Of a DNA stretch of 64,000 nucleotides, positions 53,441-61,758 are shown piece by piece; within the stretch, counting starts at the first letter, position 1; each line of letters begins with the position of its first letter. The position numbers and the translations under genes are program-made. The stretch is taken from positions 124,001 to 188,000 of the forward strand of contig NZ_JAHLQA010000042.1 in NCBI RefSeq assembly GCF_018918125.1. Reading direction: 5' to 3'. Under the pieces are notes generated by a model. That model was not told the DNA's origin, ran no database searches, and worked only from the letters and a program-made list of their open reading frames with translations. This stretch comes from Blautia sp. MSJ-19 (GTDB taxonomy: Bacteria; Bacillota; Clostridia; Lachnospirales; Lachnospiraceae).

Positions 53441-54619
53441 ATGAACAAAGAGTTAATGGAAGCTCTGGATATTCTGGAGAAAGAAAAAAATATCAGCAAG
53501 GATACCTTGCTGGGTGCGATTGAACAGTCTCTGATCCAGGCTTGCAAGAACCATTTTGGTAAAGCGGATAACGTGCATGTGACCATTAATCCGGAAACAT
53601 GTGATTTCAGTGTTTATGCAGAACGTGAAGTGACAGAATTTGTAGATGATCCTGCAATGGAGATATCTCTGGTAGATGCGCAGAAGATCAACACCAATGC
53701 AGAAATCGGGGATATGATCAAAGTTGAGATCCATTCCAAAGAATTCGGACGTATTGCAACACAGAATGCGAAAAACGTGATCCTTCAGAAAATCCGCGAA
53801 GAAGAGCGCAAAGTTCTTTATGATCAGTATTATGGAATGGAAAAAGAAGTTGTCACAGGTATCGTACAGCGTGTGATGGGCAAAAATGTCAGTATAAATC
53901 TTGGTAAGGCAGATGGTATCCTCAGCGAGAATGAACAGGTCAAGGGTGAGGAATTTGAGCCAACAGAAAGAATTAAGGTTTATATCCTTGAGGTAAAAGA
54001 CACACCGAAGGGACCACGTATCCTTCTTTCCAGAACACATCCGGGACTTGTAAAACGTCTCTTTGAATCAGAAGTGGCAGAAGTAAAGGATGGAACTGTT
54101 GAGATCAAGAGTATTGCCAGAGAAGCAGGCTCCCGTACAAAGATCGCTGTATGGAGCAATGATCCGGATGTAGATCCGGTTGGAGCATGTGTTGGTATGA
54201 ACGGTGCAAGAGTTAACTCTATCGTAGAAGAACTTCGCGGTGAGAAGATCGACATTATCAACTGGGATGAAAATCCGGCAATCCTGATCGAAAATGCACT
54301 GAGTCCTGCAAAGGTCATTGCAGTTATGGCTGATCCGGATGAAAAGACTGCTCTGGTCGTTGTTCCGGATTATCAGCTTTCTCTTGCAATCGGTAAAGAA
54401 GGACAGAATGCACGTCTGGCAGCACGTCTGACGGGCTTCAAGATCGACATCAAGAGTGAGACACAGGCAAGAGAATCCGGTGATCTCTATGATTATGATG
54501 AAGAAGATGAGTACTACGACGAAGAGGAAAGCGAAGATTCTGATGCAGCAGAGTCAGAAGAAATTACCGAAGAAGCAGAGACAGAAGAAATCTTTGCAGA
54601 TGATCTGACAGAAGAATAA
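53441..54619 (+). CDS. nusA: Transcription termination/antitermination factor NusA
   Basis: A 392-residue RNA polymerase-associated protein controlling pausing and termination. N-terminal domain ~1-125, S1 domain ~135-200 ([19 protein letters not shown]), KH1/KH2 ~205-345 ([39 protein letters not shown]). After residue ~348 the protein ends in a highly acidic D/E-rich tail of about 45 residues, longer than the short tails common in Firmicutes; there are no enterobacterial AR repeats. Confidence 0.96.
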   Translation: MNKELMEALDILEKEKNISKDTLLGAIEQSLIQACKNHFGKADNVHVTINPETCDFSVYAEREVTEFVDDPAMEISLVDAQKINTNAEIGDMIKVEIHSKEFGRIATQNAKNVILQKIREEERKVLYDQYYGMEKEVVTGIVQRVMGKNVSINLGKADGILSENEQVKGEEFEPTERIKVYILEVKDTPKGPRILLSRTHPGLVKRLFESEVAEVKDGTVEIKSIAREAGSRTKIAVWSNDPDVDPVGACVGMNGARVNSIVEELRGEKIDIINWDENPAILIENALSPAKVIAVMADPDEKTALVVVPDYQLSLAIGKEGQNARLAARLTGFKIDIKSETQARESGDLYDYDEEDEYYDEEESEDSDAAESEEITEEAETEEIFADDLTEE

Positions 54620-54622
54620 TTT

Positions 54623-54904
54623 ATGAAAGCAAAAAATAAAACACCTCTGCGCCAGTGTACCGGCTGCAGAGAAATGAAAAGCAAAAAAGAAATGATCCGT
54701 GTACTGAAGACACCGGAAAATGAGATCGTGCTTGATGCAACGGGCAGAAAGAACGGGCGAGGCGCCTATGTATGTCTCTCTCAGGAATGCCTGGAAAAAG
54801 CCGTAAAGACCCGGGGTCTGGAACGGTCACTGAAGACTGCGATACCGGATGAGGTCTATGAGGACCTGAAAAAGGAGTTAAACAATATTGAAAAACAACA
54901 ATAA
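54623..54904 (+). CDS. ylxR: YlxR/RnpM family RNA-binding protein
   Basis: A 93-residue basic protein with the family start LRQCTGCREMKSKKEMIRV, a GRKNGRGAYVCLSQECLEKAVK core and typical nusA-infB location. The B. subtilis relative, renamed RnpM, binds RNase P RNA and dampens its activity; rnpB is about 17 kb away here. The last 17 bases overlap the ylxQ start. Confidence 0.92.
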   Translation: MKAKNKTPLRQCTGCREMKSKKEMIRVLKTPENEIVLDATGRKNGRGAYVCLSQECLEKAVKTRGLERSLKTAIPDEVYEDLKKELNNIEKQQ

Positions 54905-55202
54905 AGTTTTATCGCTGCTGGGACTTGCCACGAAAGCAGGCAAAGTTGCCAGTGGAGAATTCTCCACAGAGAAATCTGTGAAGACAGGAAAAGGTTTTCT
55001 GGTACTGGTTGCAGCAGATGCATCCGAGAACACCAGAAAAAAATTCCGTAACATGTGTGAATTTTACGAAGTACCGGTATATTTCCTCGCGGATAAAGAG
55101 GAACTGGGAAAATTCTGTGGCAAGGAATTTCGTGCCAGTCTGGCGGTACAGGATGAAAACTTTGCGAAAGCAATGATCAAGGAACTGGAGAAGGAACAGT
55201 AA
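54888..55202 (+). CDS. ylxQ: L7Ae-family ribosomal protein-like YlxQ
   Basis: A 104-residue kink-turn-binding protein of the L7Ae/L30e family (LSLLGLATKAGKVASGEFSTEKSVK, LVLVAADASENTRKKF). The TTG start overlaps the end of ylxR by 17 bases and uses an AAAGGAG site inside ylxR, so translation is coupled. Its RNA target is unknown. Confidence 0.9.
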   Translation: MKNNNKVLSLLGLATKAGKVASGEFSTEKSVKTGKGFLVLVAADASENTRKKFRNMCEFYEVPVYFLADKEELGKFCGKEFRASLAVQDENFAKAMIKELEKEQ

Positions 55203-55245
55203 CCGAAACAAGATCCGGAGTCATTGACGTGAAGGAGGAATCAAT

Positions 55246-58008
55246 GTGCCGAAGAGCAGAGAGCAGGAACCTGCCAGAATAAGAGAACATTTATCACAAA
55301 GGGGAAAGGAGCAGATTACCAAGGTGGATAATTCCAGAACAGATGAAAAAATGGTAACAACCAAACCGGAAGCAGAGAAGACAGAGGCTCCCAAAAAGAA
55401 AAAAAATATTATTCGTGTATATCACGCACAGAATGCAAGTGACGGTGGCAAAAACAGACCAAAACGTCCTGCATCAGATAAAAAACCGGCTGCAAAACCG
55501 CAGCAGAGAACACAGACTGTAAAACCGGCAGAAGCAGCTGCACAGAAACCGGCTGCAGAAGCACCGAAAAAGCCACAGACAGAGGCTCAGGAGACAAAGA
55601 GGCCGGCTGACAACAGACAGGCAGCACCGGCACAGTCTCAGGCAAGACCGCAGAGACAGGAACAGTCCGGTTACAATAACAACAGAAATCAGAACCGCCA
55701 GAATCGTGACGGAAGAGACAACAATCGCGACAATCGTGGTGGAGACAACAGAGGAAACCGCGACTTCCGCGGCGGCGAGAGAAGATTCTCCGACCGCAAT
55801 GGAAACGGCGGACAGGGTCGTCCGAACCGTGACGGAAACCGTCCGGCAAGACCGCAGGGCGAAGGTCGTCCGGCACGTCAGGGTGACGGAAACGGCCGCC
55901 CGATGAGAGGACAGGGCGGACGTCCGCAGCAGGGTGGTCAGGGAAGACCACAGCAGGGCGGCAACGGAAGACCAGACGGCAACAGAGGAGGCTTCGGCGG
56001 AAATAACCGCGGTGGACAGAGATCCGGTGGCGGAAGAAGAGACAACGATGCCGTATTCACACCAGAGCTGACCAAGACATCCAAGGACAGCAAGAGAGAG
56101 CGTGACAGAGAGAATAAGAACAAGAAGAAAGACTTCGAGAAATCCGGTGCAGGACACAATCGCCCGAACCAGGGTGGAAGAAGAAACCTTTCCAGAATCC
56201 CGAAGGCTCTCCAGAAACCAACTCCTCAGCCGAAACAGGAAGAGAAGAAACCAGAAGTAAAAGAGATTACACTTCCAGAGAAGATGACCATCCGCGAACT
56301 GGCAGAAGCAATGAAGATGCAGCCGTCTGTGATCGTTAAGAAACTTTTCATGGAAGGAACCATGGTAACTGTAAACCATGAGATCGATTTCGAAAAAGCA
56401 CAGGAGATCGCTCTGGACTACGATATCATTGCAGAGCCGGAAGAAAAAGTAGACGTTATCGGCGAACTCCTCAAAGAAGAGGAAGAAGACGAAGCAGATA
56501 TGGTTTCCAGACCGCCTGTAGTATGTGTTATGGGTCACGTTGACCATGGTAAGACATCCCTCCTGGATGCGATCCGTGATACCCATGTAACAAGAGGCGA
56601 GGCTGGTGGAATCACACAGCATATCGGTGCATCTGTTGTAGAGATCAACGGACAGAAGATTACATTCCTGGATACACCGGGACATGAAGCATTTACCGCT
56701 ATGCGTATGCGTGGTGCAAACTCCACAGATATCGCAGTTCTCGTTGTAGCAGCAGATGATGGTGTCATGCCGCAGACAGTAGAGGCGATCAGCCATGCCA
56801 AAGCAGCAGGCGTTGAGATCATCGTTGCGATCAACAAGATCGATAAACCAAGTGCAAACGTAGAGAGAGTAAAACAGGAACTTTCCGAGTATGAACTGAT
56901 CCCGGAAGACTGGGGCGGAAGCACCATCTTCGTACCGGTATCCGCGCACACAGGAGAAGGAATCGACACTCTGCTTGAGATGATCCTTCTTTCCGCAGAA
57001 GTTCTGGAACTCAAGGCAAACCCGAACCGTGCAGCCAGAGGTCTTGTGATCGAGGCACAGCTTGACAAAGGCAAAGGACCGGTTGCTACGATCCTCGTAC
57101 AGAAAGGTACTCTCCATGTCGGAGATTTCATCGCAGCAGGTGCATGCAGCGGTAAAGTACGTGCCATGATGGACGACAGAGGAAGAAGAGTCAAAGAAGC
57201 AGGACCATCCACACCAGTTGAGATCCTTGGTCTCAGTGATGTTCCGAACGCAGGTGAGATCCTGATGGCATTCCCGAGCGATAAGGAAGCCAAGAACTTT
57301 GCAGCTACCTTCGTTACAGAGAACAAGAAACATCTGCTTGAAGAAACCAAAGGCAAACTTTCACTGGATAATCTGTTTGACCAGATCCAGGCAAGTGACC
57401 TCAAGGAGCTGCCGATCATCGTCAAAGCAGACGTACAGGGATCTGTTGAGGCTGTTAAACAGAGTCTTACCAAACTTTCCAACGAGGAAGTTGTTGTCCG
57501 CGTGATCCATGGTGGTGTTGGTGCAGTCAATGAATCTGACGTATCCCTTGCTGCAACTTCCAATGCGATCATCATCGGATTCAACGTTCGTCCGGATGCA
57601 ATGGCAAAACAGCTTGCAGACCAGGAAGGCGTAGATCTTCGTCTCTACAGAGTTATCTATCAGGCGATCGAAGACGTAGAAGCAGCTATGAAGGGTATGC
57701 TTGATCCGGTATTCGAAGAAAAAGTCATCGGTCATGCAGAAGTCCGTCAGCTGTTCAAAGCATCCGGTGTCGGTACGATCGCAGGAAGTTATGTCCTGGA
57801 TGGTATCTTCCAGAGAAACTGCAAGGTTCGTATCACACGAGAAGGTGAGCAGATCTTTGAAGGTGAGCTTGGCTCTCTGAAACGATTTAAAGATGATGTC
57901 AAAGAAGTTAAGGCCGGATATGAGTGTGGTCTTGTATTTGACGGATTCAATGATCTGAAAGAAGAAGATAAAGTAGAAGCTTATATCATGGTAGAAGTAC
58001 CTAGATAG
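55246..58008 (+). CDS. infB: Translation initiation factor IF-2
   Basis: A 920-residue GTPase that places initiator tRNA on the 30S subunit. The C-terminal two thirds are canonical: IF2_N-like [20 protein letters not shown] (~345), G domain with GHVDHGK (430-436), DTPGHEAF and NKID, then domains II-IV. Residues ~138-268 are an extreme Arg/Gly/Asn/Gln-rich, RGG-like disordered region. The extreme N-terminus does not look like the usual RVxELAKEL-type first domain. GTG 55246 follows AAGGAGG; an overlapping ATG two bases earlier is out of frame and stops after 12 codons. Confidence 0.94.
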   Translation: MPKSREQEPARIREHLSQRGKEQITKVDNSRTDEKMVTTKPEAEKTEAPKKKKNIIRVYHAQNASDGGKNRPKRPASDKKPAAKPQQRTQTVKPAEAAAQKPAAEAPKKPQTEAQETKRPADNRQAAPAQSQARPQRQEQSGYNNNRNQNRQNRDGRDNNRDNRGGDNRGNRDFRGGERRFSDRNGNGGQGRPNRDGNRPARPQGEGRPARQGDGNGRPMRGQGGRPQQGGQGRPQQGGNGRPDGNRGGFGGNNRGGQRSGGGRRDNDAVFTPELTKTSKDSKRERDRENKNKKKDFEKSGAGHNRPNQGGRRNLSRIPKALQKPTPQPKQEEKKPEVKEITLPEKMTIRELAEAMKMQPSVIVKKLFMEGTMVTVNHEIDFEKAQEIALDYDIIAEPEEKVDVIGELLKEEEEDEADMVSRPPVVCVMGHVDHGKTSLLDAIRDTHVTRGEAGGITQHIGASVVEINGQKITFLDTPGHEAFTAMRMRGANSTDIAVLVVAADDGVMPQTVEAISHAKAAGVEIIVAINKIDKPSANVERVKQELSEYELIPEDWGGSTIFVPVSAHTGEGIDTLLEMILLSAEVLELKANPNRAARGLVIEAQLDKGKGPVATILVQKGTLHVGDFIAAGACSGKVRAMMDDRGRRVKEAGPSTPVEILGLSDVPNAGEILMAFPSDKEAKNFAATFVTENKKHLLEETKGKLSLDNLFDQIQASDLKELPIIVKADVQGSVEAVKQSLTKLSNEEVVVRVIHGGVGAVNESDVSLAATSNAIIIGFNVRPDAMAKQLADQEGVDLRLYRVIYQAIEDVEAAMKGMLDPVFEEKVIGHAEVRQLFKASGVGTIAGSYVLDGIFQRNCKVRITREGEQIFEGELGSLKRFKDDVKEVKAGYECGLVFDGFNDLKEEDKVEAYIMVEVPR

Positions 58009-58019
58009 GAGAATCATAA

Positions 58020-58403
58020 ATGAGAAAAAACAGCATTAAGAATACAAGGATCAATGGTGAAGTGCAGAAAGAACTCAGCACGATCATCAGAAATGAAGTC
58101 AAAGATCCTCGCATTCATCCAATGACTTCTGTTATGGCTGTGGAAGTTGCACCGGACCTCAAAACCTGCAAGGCATTTATCAGTGTCCTTGGCAGCAAAG
58201 AGGCCAAGGATGCAACCATCCAGGGTCTCAACAAGGCAGAAGGATATATCAGAAGACAGCTGGCAAAGAATCTGAATCTCAGAAATACACCGGAGATCCG
58301 TTTCATCCTGGATGAGTCGATCGAATATGGCGTAAATATGTCAAAACTGATCGACGATGTTACCAGAAGAGATGCTTCTTTAGGGAAGTCTGAGGAAGAA
58401 TAA
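58020..58403 (+). CDS. rbfA: Ribosome-binding factor A
   Basis: A 127-residue KH-fold factor for late 30S assembly. Signatures: STIIRNEVKDPRIHPMTSV, KTCKAFISVLG and the C-terminal TPEIRFILDESIEYGVNM. It follows infB by 11 bases, with an AGGAG site. Confidence 0.95.
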   Translation: MRKNSIKNTRINGEVQKELSTIIRNEVKDPRIHPMTSVMAVEVAPDLKTCKAFISVLGSKEAKDATIQGLNKAEGYIRRQLAKNLNLRNTPEIRFILDESIEYGVNMSKLIDDVTRRDASLGKSEEE

Positions 58404-58414
58404 GAGGTGTGTCT

Positions 58415-59380
58415 ATGAAGAATATAGCGGAAGTACTGGAAGGTGTAAAAACAATAGGAATCGGCGGTCATATCCGCCCGGATGGAGATTGCGTCGGTTC
58501 CTGTATGGCACTGTATCTGTACATCAAAAAATATTTTCCGGAAATAGATGTAACTGTTTATCTGGATCATCCGAAGCCGATTTTTGGACATATCGAATCC
58601 ATAGATGAGATAAAAACAGAAGCAGATGAAGGAAGACTCTTTGATCTGTTCATTACCTGTGATGTCAGTGCCAGAGACCGTCTGGCACTGGCTGATAATC
58701 TGTTTGAACAGGCAAAGAAAACAGTCTGCATTGATCATCATGTGAGCAATCCGGGATTTGCAGATGTGAATCATATCCGTGGAGAAGTGAGTTCCTGCTG
58801 TGAAGTGTTATACGGACTTCTGGATCCGGAAAAGGTCGTCCTTCCAATCGCGACAGCTATTTATACAGGGATGATCCATGACACAGGTGTATTTCAGTAT
58901 TCTTCGACTTCGCCGGAGACCATGCGCATTGCCGGTGAACTGATGAAGACAGGAATTCCGTTCAGCAAGATCATTGATGAGTCTTTTTATCAGAAAACAT
59001 ATATTCAGAATCAGGTTATGGGAAGGGTTCTTGCAGAAAGCATTCTTCTCCAGAACGGTACATGCATCATTGGTTATCTCCGCAAAAAAGATATGGATTT
59101 TTACGGTGTGACAGGAGGAGATCTGGATGGCATCGTCAGCCAGCTCCGTCTTACAAGAGGCGTGGAAGCAGCTATTTTTCTTTATGAAACAGAGTCACAG
59201 AGTTTTAAAGTCTCTCTGCGCTCAAATGGAAAACTGGATGTAAGTAAAGTGGCTGTATTTTTTGGTGGTGGCGGTCATACAAGAGCTGCCGGATGTGATC
59301 TGCAGGGGTCTATGTATGATGTGATCAACAATATCACTGCAGAAATTGAAAAACAGCTGGCAGAAGAGGAGAACGCATAA
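58415..59380 (+). CDS. nrnA: DHH-family phosphoesterase NrnA-like
   Basis: A 321-residue DHH/DHHA1 hydrolase. Motifs are GHIRPDGDCVGSC, a DVS motif, DHHVSN and, in the DHHA1 part, GGGGHTRAAGC. In Firmicutes NrnA degrades nanoRNA and converts pAp; related enzymes cut pApA from c-di-AMP, and these cannot be distinguished here. ATG 58415 follows AGAGGTG; a GTG six bases earlier is less likely. The stop overlaps the truB start (TAATG). Confidence 0.9.
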   Translation: MKNIAEVLEGVKTIGIGGHIRPDGDCVGSCMALYLYIKKYFPEIDVTVYLDHPKPIFGHIESIDEIKTEADEGRLFDLFITCDVSARDRLALADNLFEQAKKTVCIDHHVSNPGFADVNHIRGEVSSCCEVLYGLLDPEKVVLPIATAIYTGMIHDTGVFQYSSTSPETMRIAGELMKTGIPFSKIIDESFYQKTYIQNQVMGRVLAESILLQNGTCIIGYLRKKDMDFYGVTGGDLDGIVSQLRLTRGVEAAIFLYETESQSFKVSLRSNGKLDVSKVAVFFGGGGHTRAAGCDLQGSMYDVINNITAEIEKQLAEEENA

Positions 59381-60264
59381 TGGATGGCGTATTGAATATC
59401 CGCAAAGAAAAAGGATATACTTCTTTTGATGTAGTGGCAAAACTTCGCGGCATTCTTCATATGAAAAAGATCGGACATACAGGGACACTCGATCCGGAAG
59501 CAGAAGGCGTGCTTCCGGTAGTCCTTGGCAAAGCGACCAAACTGGTAGACCTTCTGACCGAAAAACAGAAAACATACGAGGCTCTTCTTCATCTGGGACT
59601 GGAAACAGATACACAGGATATGACAGGAACGGTTTTAAATGAAAAGCCGGTCACTGTTTCTGAAGAGAAAGTAAAAACTGTGATCGAGAGTTTTCTTGGG
59701 GAACAGCAGCAGATTCCGCCGATGTACTCTGCACTGAAAGTAGATGGAAAGAAACTCTACGAGCTTGCCAGAGAGGGCAAGACGGTGGAACGAAAAGCCA
59801 GAGAGGTTCATTTTTATGACATTGAGATACAGGAGATCGATCTTCCCTATGTGCGTTTCTCTGTGACTTGCAGTAAGGGAACCTATATCCGTACCTTGTG
59901 TCATGACATTGGACAAAAGCTTGGATGCGGCGGCTGTATGGAGGAATTGTTCCGTACCAGATCAGGAAATTTTGTCTGGGAGGACAGCATGACGCTTGCA
60001 CAGGTTGAGGATGCGGTAAAAAACGGTACCATTGAAGACCGGGTGATCAGTATCGGGCAGGTCCTGAAAGATTATCCGGAAATTTTTTGCACCCGGGAGG
60101 GTGACAGGCTTCTGGAGAACGGGAATGCACTTGCAGAGAGATTTGTCCGTGGAGAAGATAAGGAAGGCTGGGTGCGTATGTGCGACAGCAGAGGCGAGTT
60201 TAAAGGAATTTATCAGTGGGATAAAAACAAAAACCGTTATCAGCCGCAAAAGATGTTTTTATAG
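59380..60264 (+). CDS. truB: tRNA pseudouridine55 synthase
   Basis: A 294-residue enzyme forming pseudouridine 55 in the tRNA T loop. The catalytic Asp is in HTGTLDPEAEGVLPV; PPMYSALKVDGKKLYELAREG and VTCSKGTYIRTLCHDIG are also typical. It overlaps nrnA by one base and is followed by ribF after 29 bases. Confidence 0.95.
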   Translation: MDGVLNIRKEKGYTSFDVVAKLRGILHMKKIGHTGTLDPEAEGVLPVVLGKATKLVDLLTEKQKTYEALLHLGLETDTQDMTGTVLNEKPVTVSEEKVKTVIESFLGEQQQIPPMYSALKVDGKKLYELAREGKTVERKAREVHFYDIEIQEIDLPYVRFSVTCSKGTYIRTLCHDIGQKLGCGGCMEELFRTRSGNFVWEDSMTLAQVEDAVKNGTIEDRVISIGQVLKDYPEIFCTREGDRLLENGNALAERFVRGEDKEGWVRMCDSRGEFKGIYQWDKNKNRYQPQKMFL

Positions 60265-60293
60265 TCAATTGTAATCAGGAGTAACAGCATAAT

Positions 60294-61196
60294 ATGGAAT
60301 ACGTAAGAATTGACGGACAGTTTCCGAAATTTACCCGGAGTGCGGTAACACTTGGAAAGTTCGACGGGATTCACCGTGGGCACAGAAAACTGATTCAGAC
60401 GATTCTGGACAGAAAAAAAGAATATGGAGAACTGGCAGTTGTCATGGCTTTTGTTTCGGACAGACAGACGATTCTCACTTCTGCAGAGCGGCGCATGCTG
60501 CTGGAAAAGATGGGCGTGGATGTATTACTGGAATGTCCGCTGAATGAACAGGTCCGTCACATGAAGGCAGATGGTTTTATCCGACAGATTCTCAAGGGGG
60601 ATCTTCAGGCATCCTGCGTGGTGGTAGGAGAAGATTTTCGTTTTGGCTATGAAAGAAAGGGAACACCGGAACTTCTGGAACGATACGGAGAAAAATATAC
60701 GTATGATACGGTTGTCATTTCAAAGGAAATGGAAGGCAATCGCAAAGTCAGCAGTACCTACATCCGTGAAGAACTCAAAAAAGGGAATATGGAAAAGATC
60801 ACAGAACTTCTTGGAAACCCGTTTTTTACGGCAGGAACGATCGAACATGGAAGAGGAATGGGACACCGGGATTTCTTTCCGACAACCAATATCATTCCGC
60901 CAAAGTCAAAACTGATGCCGCCAAATGGAGTTTATGTAACAGTTTCGCACTTTGCAGATGGAGATTATCCGGGAATTACGAATGTTGGATACAAACCGAC
61001 GGTAGGTGAAAGCTTTCTTGGAGTAGAGACAAATCTTTTTGACTGTGACCGGGATCTTTATGGCGAAAAGTGTGTCGTTGATTTTTATAAATTTATCCGC
61101 CCGGAACAGAAGTTTGCTTCATTTGAGGCTTTAAAAGCACAGATCCGCAGAGACATCGAGACAGGAAAAGATTATTTTCTGTCCGGCTCAAAATAG
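60294..61196 (+). CDS. ribF: Bifunctional riboflavin kinase / FAD synthetase
   Basis: A 300-residue enzyme making FMN then FAD. The N-terminal nucleotidyltransferase half has VTLGKFDGIHRGHRKLI and GEDFRFGYERKG and a VSSTYIRE motif; the C-terminal kinase half (~185-298) has GHRDFFPTTNI and PPNGVYV and ends with SFEALKAQIRRDIE. Position after truB is standard. No terminator is visible before the rpsO promoter. Confidence 0.95.
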   Translation: MEYVRIDGQFPKFTRSAVTLGKFDGIHRGHRKLIQTILDRKKEYGELAVVMAFVSDRQTILTSAERRMLLEKMGVDVLLECPLNEQVRHMKADGFIRQILKGDLQASCVVVGEDFRFGYERKGTPELLERYGEKYTYDTVVISKEMEGNRKVSSTYIREELKKGNMEKITELLGNPFFTAGTIEHGRGMGHRDFFPTTNIIPPKSKLMPPNGVYVTVSHFADGDYPGITNVGYKPTVGESFLGVETNLFDCDRDLYGEKCVVDFYKFIRPEQKFASFEALKAQIRRDIETGKDYFLSGSK

Positions 61197-61199
61197 TTG

Positions 61200-61229
61200 T
61201 TTACAATGCCATATGTTTTATGCTATACT
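61200..61229 (+). promoter_or_regulatory. rpsO promoter
   Basis: TTTACA and TATACT are 18 bases apart with an extended -10 TGC, giving a leader of about 95 bases. Confidence 0.6.
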
Positions 61230-61235
61230 AGTCGA

Positions 61236-61326
61236 GGTGTAATTCAGCCCATATTCAGAGATTGGAATCTCCAACCGTTTCTTAATATGTGGCGGTTCAT
61301 TAATTATTATATTTTAAGGAGGAAAT
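61236..61326 (+). promoter_or_regulatory. Structured rpsO leader
   Basis: Within the ~95-base leader, CCCATATT (61249-61256) can pair with AATATGTGG downstream, enclosing AGATTGGAATCT and CCAACCG. This leaves a compact structure before the AAGGAGG site. S15 represses its own mRNA through such leaders in several bacteria; matching a specific motif needs alignment. Confidence 0.4.
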
Positions 61327-61330
61327 CACA

Positions 61331-61597
61331 ATGATTTCAAAAGAAAAAAAACAGGCAATCATGAAAGAATATGCAAGATGTGAGGGTGACACAGGTTCAC
61401 CGGAAGTACAGGTTGCAGTTCTCACAGCAAGAATTCAGGAACTGACAGAGCATTTACAGACACATCACAAAGATCATCATTCCAGACGTGGTCTGCTGAA
61501 GATGGTTGGACAGAGACGTGGACTTCTGGCATACCTGAAGAAAACAGACATCGAAAGATACCGTGCACTGATTGAAAAATTAGGTTTAAGAAAATAA
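61331..61597 (+). CDS. rpsO: 30S ribosomal protein S15
   Basis: An 88-residue primary 16S-binding protein with the family sequence [34 protein letters not shown] and [20 protein letters not shown]. It has AAGGAGG upstream. A strong terminator separates it from pnp, an old and common neighbour. Confidence 0.97.
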   Translation: MISKEKKQAIMKEYARCEGDTGSPEVQVAVLTARIQELTEHLQTHHKDHHSRRGLLKMVGQRRGLLAYLKKTDIERYRALIEKLGLRK

Positions 61598-61610
61598 TTA
61601 GTATGCGGAC

Positions 61611-61638
61611 GGGGCGGATGACCATCCGCCCCATTTTT
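61611..61638 (+). terminator. rpsO terminator
   Basis: GGGGCGGAT pairs with ATCCGCCCC around a four-base loop, followed by ATTTTT. The stem is very GC-rich. Confidence 0.88.
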
Positions 61639-61661
61639 AAATGCAAAAACAGGAGTTATTT

Positions 61662-61713
61662 CCGAGACTACTGAAAAGTCCATTGTCTGCAGTGCATTTT
61701 TCAGTTGTTTCGG
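61662..61713 (+). promoter_or_regulatory. Long hairpin in the pnp leader
   Basis: CCGAGAC (61662-61668) pairs with GTTTCGG (61707-61713), and ACTGAAAA (61670-61677) with TTTTCAGT (61698-61705). Together they make a stem of about 16 positions with one mismatch and one G-U, with a 20-base loop, 45 bases ahead of pnp. It resembles the RNase III-cleaved hairpin that controls pnp mRNA in E. coli. Confidence 0.55.
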
Positions 61714-61758
61714 GCTTCTGTTTGTAAAGACTAACACAGATTTTAAAGGAGAAAACAT

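Noticed and set aside
55474-57333. Long 619-residue frame antisense to infB
   Set aside because: Mirror of a strongly biased coding region (RGG segment and optimised codons); no ribosome site, no recognisable domain, and the sense gene is certain.
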